The notes under the pieces were generated by a model that was not told the origin of the DNA, did no database searches, and was given only the letters and a program-made list of their open reading frames with translations. Shown here piece by piece: positions 58,433 through 64,000 of a stretch of 64,000 nucleotides of DNA; within the stretch, counting starts at the first letter, position 1; the number at the start of each line of letters is the position of its first letter. The translations under genes were made by a program, and so were the position numbers. The stretch is from Doryteuthis pealeii. Lineage: Eukaryota; Mollusca; Cephalopoda; Myopsida; Loliginidae. The stretch covers positions 73,874,131-73,938,130 of the forward strand of contig CM042150.1 in NCBI GenBank assembly GCA_023376005.1. The letters run 5' to 3'.

Positions 58433-59465
58433 TGTCATGCTGAGAGCACAAATCCTCTGCACAGCACACAAAGCTGATGAATGTGAGTTTTTGCTGGTCA
58501 GCCAACACTGGTGCATCCATGTGTAGGTGTGTTCACAGGAGAATGTCACTTATGAGTTTGTCCTTCTTGTTCATCTTACTTAGATGGTTTCTGTGATAAG
58601 AGGTTGTTCAACTGCTTTCAGGATTTGTCCAAGACAGCATGTAGCATTCTTGTGTAATTCCTATCTAGCTTTTTCGCCAAGCATGTAATTAAAATCCAAG
58701 TGGTGCAGCCATACAGCAGTACTGACAGATATAGTTTGGAAGGATTCTTGCTTTATCTTATCAGAGTGATCAGATTTCTATATGATTGATAATCTATCTA
58801 TAGAAGTCCATGACTTTCCTATGCATATATTGACATCACTTTCTGTAGATGAGATATTACTACCTAAGTATGTGAACTGGTTCTACTAATGTCAGGATTG
58901 CCATCCACTGTGGAGATGCCTCTTACTGCTTTCTCCAGACTATGCAGTAGTGATTCAGCTTGGGCAGGTGTATTCATGAGAAGCACTACATCATCCATGT
59001 AGTCTGCATCTGTAATAGTTTCTGTGGGTTATTGCCTGCTTATTGCTTATCTAAGCATAAAACCTTTTTCCTTCATTAGATGTAATGGGGTTTGTAGCAT
59101 GTATTCTAGACAGATTATAGATAGAAATAGTGCTAATGTAGTTCTTTGTAGGATTCCAGCAATAATGTCAAAAAATCGGTGTCACTATCAGATGAGCAAA
59201 CCATTGCTTTCATGTCTTGTAGAGCATCATTATAGTGAAACAATTTCTTTGATTTTTCCTAAAGATTTTCTCAATTTTGGATACAAATTAGAAATAGGGC
59301 ATTTTAATCTTTAGTATTTAGTATGGCAGTATGAGTTATACGTCTGTAGTTCTTAGTGATTCTAAAGGTAACCTTTCTTCAGGAAGGGGAGGATGCAGCA
59401 TTTCTGTTTACTCTTTGAAAGTCCGTTTCAAAATTAGCTGGCATATGAGTGATGATGGCTTATTT
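58432..59465 (-). pseudogene. LINE reverse transcriptase relic, longer copy (LINE-2 family)
   Basis: Minus strand. The RT finger block ILPFLKKG-like lies at about 59395-59372, followed by a degenerate NYR-like region to 59320. ADYMDDVVLLMNTPAQAESL (Y-M-D-D catalytic box at 59001-58990) leads into LHSLEKAVRGISTVDGNPDI. Thumb fragments follow, then SVLLYGCTTW (about 58725-58700), LDRNYTRMLHAVLDKS (to about 58625) and THGCTSVG-type text. This is colinear with the fragment at 24.2-24.8 kb (shared LLYGCTTW, RMLxAVL and THGxxSVG) and extends it upstream into the palm. Several stops and frameshifts; inactive. Like the other copy, its 3' end meets CATGATA/TA sequence. Confidence 0.82.
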
Positions 59466-59469
59466 TAAA

Positions 59470-60188
59470 TTCTGAAATCATGTTCAAAAGGTAAAAACTG
59501 TCATATTTTCTTTGAAAACTAAGTTATCATTCCAAAGAAATTTAAATGTTGAAATGTTCAGATGTGTACTAAGAAAAAGGAAAAGAAGAGTGGGAAAAAG
59601 TAGCAGCAGAAATAAAACATAATACAGTTTGATTAATAAAAAAGGGGGCATGTAGACTTAAAACTTTTCTTTTTTTTTCTCACTGAGAAGGAAAATTCAC
59701 ATAATCAAAACCCTACTTGAGTAACAACCGGTGTTGTGCAGCAACTCTGTGTCAATAAAACTATTTAAATTTAAATCAGAGAGGTCAAACTCTATATTAA
59801 ATAATCATGCTGCCTCCATTATCGTTCAATTATCTTGCACCAACTTGTTACTGATTCTGGGACAGGTGAGTATTATACATGTTATATGAGCATATAACAT
59901 TGGAAACAGCATGCTTCACCTGATGCTGGGTGGATGAACCTCATTGGTTAACAGCCAGAATCAAACAGTTCAGTCATGAAATCACTGCTACTCAACTCTA
60001 AGGGTGGCATCTATTAATAAGAGACAACAAAAATAGCCATCAAAAGATTACCATATATATATATTTTAGGATTACGAATGCAGGAAACTTTTACCAACAG
60101 CTTGACTTTTATTGAGTGTTCTCTATTTTAATTTCTTAATATTGAGCATTATAATTTGAAATACTAATTAGATTTTTCAAAATAATAT

Positions 60189-60240
<52 letters not shown>

Positions 60241-61900
60241 CAGTTTTCTTTACATTTTTTTCACATTTTAGCTGTTGCATTTTCCATATTTTCTCCTTAT
60301 GAATTTTTTTACATTGCAAATGCATCTCATTGTTGTAATGGTAGACTCATTATTACTGAATAGTGTGAATAGTGAGTCTGATCCTTTCTGGATGACACTT
60401 ACTTGTGACTTTGTGTCATATCCTTGCAGCAAGATCTGGGTTTTTGTTGTCAGTTTTGTTTATCCCAATTTATATTGGATCTCTTTTGTATTATGCCCAT
60501 TTTTCTCTATATTTTTTTCTTTTTTGTGTGGTCATGTTGTCCTGTTATAATGTTTCTGACTCTCACATTTTTGACAAGGATTTTATCAATATTTTATTAT
60601 TTGTAGTTTTATTTTTAAAAGGCTTTATGTGTAGCACTGTAAGTTCATTCTAGGGATATTGTTGTTTTTTAACCCTTTGCATGTAAGCTTTATTTCTGTT
60701 GTCTTTCTTTGTTGACTGCATCATGTTATAAAATATCTCATTTATATTGGATTGCTTTTGAATTATGCTCCTTTTTCTCTGTATTTCCCTCTTTTTTTTT
60801 TCTTAAGCCATTAATGTTCTATTTGGTTTTTACACCGGGCTTACAAATGGGATTTTTTATTATATCATACAAGCTGATTTCTTTAGTTTCTGTGACAATC
60901 AGAGCAATTTCGTTTTTGATGGAGTTGTAATCTCCCTTTTCCTTTCATTTATAATTTTAGATACTTCCTAGGATTATGGCTTTATGTTATTCTAGAATGA
61001 TTTTAGATTGAGACTTAAGTTTATTGAGAAGTTATTTAGAGTGATGTTGCTTCTTACAGTGTACAGACCAAATACTTTTTATCTTTTTTATGTCATGTTT
61101 CTCACTTAGGATAAACTGACCATTGTTATATAGTTATTGTTTACATTTCCTGAGTCTATCTATTTCCAAATACATGTAGTTCTCCTGACGATAATTGAAT
61201 TCTCTTTCAAACTACCAATGGGACATTGTTTGTATGAAATTGGGTAAACAGGCTGGCAAAGATATAAAGATCCACAACTTTGTAGAAAAGAAGGATGTCT
61301 CTTTGATTAGTTCTATACAACAAAGATTATGATAGTAAAAGTATATCCCATTGAACAACAGTGTTATTATTATTATTAGAAAATTGCATCATCACAAACA
61401 TAAATAATATTCCCATTTTCTTTTAGAACTTTGTTTGATACTGATAGTGTTTTCTTTTAATGTTTAATAATTTGAATGGAAAATGTGCCAAATTGTATGA
61501 TGTAATGTTATCAAGTCACTTATCAATAAACACCACATCTCTAAACCATTTCTTTTTTAAACATACTCGATAGAAGTCAGTATCTATTTATCATTTATCT
61601 TGAATATTTTTTCCTATTCTTTGGTAGGTTGTTTATTGAAAAACACAGTGGATGGTTTATTTTGTAGTGAGGGATCCATGATAATTGTATATTTGTTGTA
61701 TCCTCAGAACGTTGTGGTTTTCATATAAAACACTGGGCATCATTATTTAAGATTGAAAAGAAAAGGGTCACAATAAAATGTTTTCCTTGTTTAGATCATC
61801 ATGAGATTCTTACCAAAAATGCTGGTGTGAAAATAATAAGTTACTTTTTTTAAAAAATTGGTGATGAGAATTTTACATCAAAGGTGTTGGCTACAATTTT
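59470..61900. other. AT-rich DNA with TA arrays, no gene recognised
   Basis: TA at 60053-60064 and 60186-60232. Three overlapping frames at 60275-60653 and one at 60709-60930 are F/L/V-rich from T-rich sequence and show no family features. 60400-60550 and 60700-60850 share the words TTATATTGGAT and TATGC(C/T)CCTTTTTCTCT(A/G)TATTT, so they may be a diverged duplication. Confidence 0.4.
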
Positions 61901-61904
61901 ATAA

Positions 61905-62195
61905 GTGTCTATGTATTTACCCAACCCAGGCAGGATACAATACAAAATCAGTTTTTTAAACAATGTAGAGCTGGTTTGAATTAAGAGATTTCCTTCTCCT
62001 AGACAAGTTACCATATCATACCTAAATAGTTCTGTCTGCCCTACTATTTACTCATAGCCTTGAGAGAAAAGATAGATTCATGCCTTTTTTGGGGGGGCAT
62101 GAGTGTGAAGTGAATTGCAAACAACCTCATCTAGGATTTGAACACAGTTTGCCAAGTTCATTCTCTACAACAATAACCATTATATCCAACATTCA
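61905..62195 (-). mobile_element. SINE-2 family copy with clear B box
   Basis: On the minus strand: TATAATGGTTATTGTTGTAG (A-box region), GTTCAAATCCTAGATGAGG (B box at 62143-62133), TTGTTTGCAATTC, GGCATGAATCTATC, AGGCTATGAGTAAATAGTAG, AACTTGTCTAGGAGAAGG and TTCAAACCAG. A G-run (about 62089-62096) interrupts it. Confidence 0.87.
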
Positions 62196-62199
62196 AGAT

Positions 62200-63115
62200 T
62201 GGTATCTTTATAATAGTCATATGTATGGAGTATATAATAATATAAAAGTGTATGTGTGTGTGTAGAAAAGCTTATAATAATTCATAGGAATCTATGAACT
62301 TATTTGTGTATGAACTATTCACAGGCCATTTCTGTGGTGTGATCTAATAGGGAGCTAAATCAGTTTAGAGCTGGGTAGCTATCATTGAATGATTGGGTCT
62401 GGGGTCAATTTTCAATTGAAATAACAAAGTTATAGTTGTAAGCATGTAGGCCTACATTAAAGATAAATGGTGGTATCTTACCAAATTTCATAATTTTTTT
62501 CATTAGAACACATTTCATTCTAAAACTATAAAGTTAGTATTTTCTGAGATGTCTTTATGATTGCTGTACAGACTTTAAGATTATATATCTTGTTGAGTTG
62601 TTTAAAGAGCTTAAAATTTATGGTTTAGATGGTTACATATGGCAGTTACAATTTCATATGAAAATAGTTAATTTTACAATTTAGTTTTTGCTACATACTC
62701 TACATACTTATTTTAAAATTCTCCTTTTATCAAATTATGAAAAAGTTAAGAATTTTAATTGACTGTGTTTCCTTTGTGGAAATTGGGCAGTTGCTTTATT
62801 TCCATTTTGAATTTCAAAGGCATTATAGGATGCAATTAGGATCATATTTAAAGAAAACTTTTGTCATTTAGTTTGATTTCTCTTTGCATTTATTTATTAT
62901 ACTTTTTTAAAATAAAAGAATAACATAAATTCTTTTAATCATGCATCAGTTTTATTTTGTTTACAGAATGATGTAAATAAATATCAATGAAATCAAGAAC
63001 AATTCCTTGTTTATAAAACAAGTAGTCATTACCTTTGAGTACTTTTAAGAGCTTATAGTGATTCGTCGGGTAACCAGTTTATAGTGGTTGTCAATTTATA
63101 GTGGTTGTTTTGGGT
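62200..63115. other. AT-rich DNA, no gene recognised
   Basis: TTTATAGTGGTTGT is tandemly present twice at about 63078-63110. No coding feature. Confidence 0.45.
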
Positions 63116-63119
63116 GAAG

Positions 63120-63163
<44 letters not shown>
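63120..63163. repeat. (TA)n microsatellite
   Basis: About 44 bp of pure TA, immediately before the candidate Helitron. Confidence 0.97.
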
Positions 63164-63165
<2 letters not shown>

Positions 63166-63168
63166 ATA

Positions 63169-63778
63169 TCTTATTATAATGGAGATTGTGTGTTTGTCTG
63201 TCTGTAACCGAAACTAAATCACTATTCAAGTCACAATTCCCTTAGATATAGACGTCACATTTACCATGAATTTATTTTTTATTTAAACCTCAATTATTGA
63301 TAAAATTGTTGTACCTTATTAATACTGTTGACCATATCTACGTACTAATAGCATGTAATAGTAATTATATATACAACAAAATAGCGGTTTACAGTGTGAA
63401 TGAGAAGGCTAATTTGCATATTGATATTTAAAATTTGATTTTAATAAATATATGCTTAGTATTATTGATTTCTAATTGTTTGGTTTTCTCTTAACGAATC
63501 TGAGCAAAAATCTCGGGGATAAATCTTAAAAGTTATTCATAAACAAGTCGAAAGAACTGTAATTTTATTAAATACTTCATAATCTAACTAAATAGATAAA
63601 TTAGGAAAAATGGAAGACGGGAGTGAAAGAAAATGATGGAAGAGTTAAATCTAAAGCTGTTCTATTTTTCGATTATACCCCTCAGTTTATCATTTTCTAA
63701 ATAGTTTCTAATTTGATACAATATTTTATTACATCAAAACCTAAATACTTGCACCTGAAGGGTGCATATATTTGCTAG
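63169..63778 (+). mobile_element. Candidate non-autonomous Helitron (610 bp)
   Basis: The 5' end is A|TCTTATTATAATGGAG with GTTTGTCTGTCTGTAACCG shortly after, a style of 5' end seen in many animal Helitrons. The 3' end is CTAG|T at 63775-63778. Eight bases upstream lies a short hairpin, TGCACC-TGAAG-GGTGCA (63750-63766). A TC start, a CTRR end preceded by a hairpin about 10 nt away, and insertion between A and T without duplication are the defining Helitron features. No Rep/helicase text is present, so it would be non-autonomous. The stem is only 6 bp, so the call is tentative. Confidence 0.58.
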
Positions 63779-63779
63779 T

Positions 63780-64000
63780 ATATATAATTATTAGTAATTA
63801 CAACAAACATACTATAAGGTTATAGAAATAAGAAAAGAAAACAAATCATTTGAAGAAGGAAAAAATAAGCCTTGTATTAAAACAAATAAATTACAGTAGT
63901 AAAAATGTATTGTTCAAGGTCCATCAGAATATGCTTTTTTAAAAGTTCAGTAATGTAGAGGAAGAAAGGGTAAAGAAAGAGTATTGCATCTATATCAGCA
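63780..64000. other. AT-rich DNA, no gene recognised
   Basis: No supported feature to the window edge. Confidence 0.45.

Noticed and set aside
1..64000. An undescribed multi-gene host system
   Set aside because: No cluster of host coding genes exists in the window. All recognisable protein text belongs to transposable elements.

Overview
The window looks like repeat-dense, AT-rich nuclear DNA from a cephalopod, most likely an octopus. That is an inference. It rests on abundant tRNA-derived SINEs of the kind described from octopus and squid, very many (TA)n and (CA)n/(TA)n arrays, and a mixture of molluscan-type LINE, Tc1/mariner, pogo/Tigger, Gypsy and Helitron-like relics. I find no complete cellular gene, and most open frames are products of microsatellites or decayed transposons. 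The window is therefore intergenic or deep intronic. One short candidate exon (14996-15086, minus) is the only possible host coding sequence, and it is weakly supported. Layout: 0-8.5 kb is CpG-poor AT-rich DNA with a diverged 500-bp-type retroposon copy, one copy each of two SINE families, TA/TG arrays and a 76-bp tandem duplication. 8.8-10.3 kb holds a broken Tc1-like transposase, a near-perfect 239-bp foldback MITE and a long TA array. 10.6-25 kb is visibly richer in CpG. It contains a 499-bp retroposon with a perfect 23-bp target-site duplication (12.6-13.1 kb), a pair of direct repeats 1.5 kb apart (15.6 and 17.15 kb), a mariner-like remnant (18.65 kb), an inverted SINE pair (22.1-22.6 kb), a Gypsy pol relic (23 kb) and the 3' end of a LINE (24.2-24.8 kb). 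From about 25.8 to 62.9 kb the DNA is again CpG-poor. It holds an 18-unit minisatellite (28.5 kb), a cluster of 3' fragments of an R2/R4-like LINE (30.6-33.2 and 40.0-41.5 kb) each bounded by trinucleotide repeats, a foldback element (35.4 kb), more SINEs, a possible Penelope-like fragment (48.7 kb), a pogo/Tigger relic (51.6-53.3 kb), a mariner copy with recognisable inverted ends sitting inside a TA array (56.0-57.2 kb) and a second, longer LINE relic with a Y-M-D-D motif (58.4-59.5 kb). The last kilobase carries a candidate non-autonomous Helitron (63169-63778). Nothing here works together as a pathway. The interactions are insertional: Tc1/mariner-type elements target TA and are found in or beside TA arrays, LINE fragments are bounded by trinucleotide arrays, and inverted SINE or MITE pairs could fold into long dsRNA if the locus is transcribed. 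The calls come from reading the sequence and translations by eye, so family names are by motif and no database search was run.
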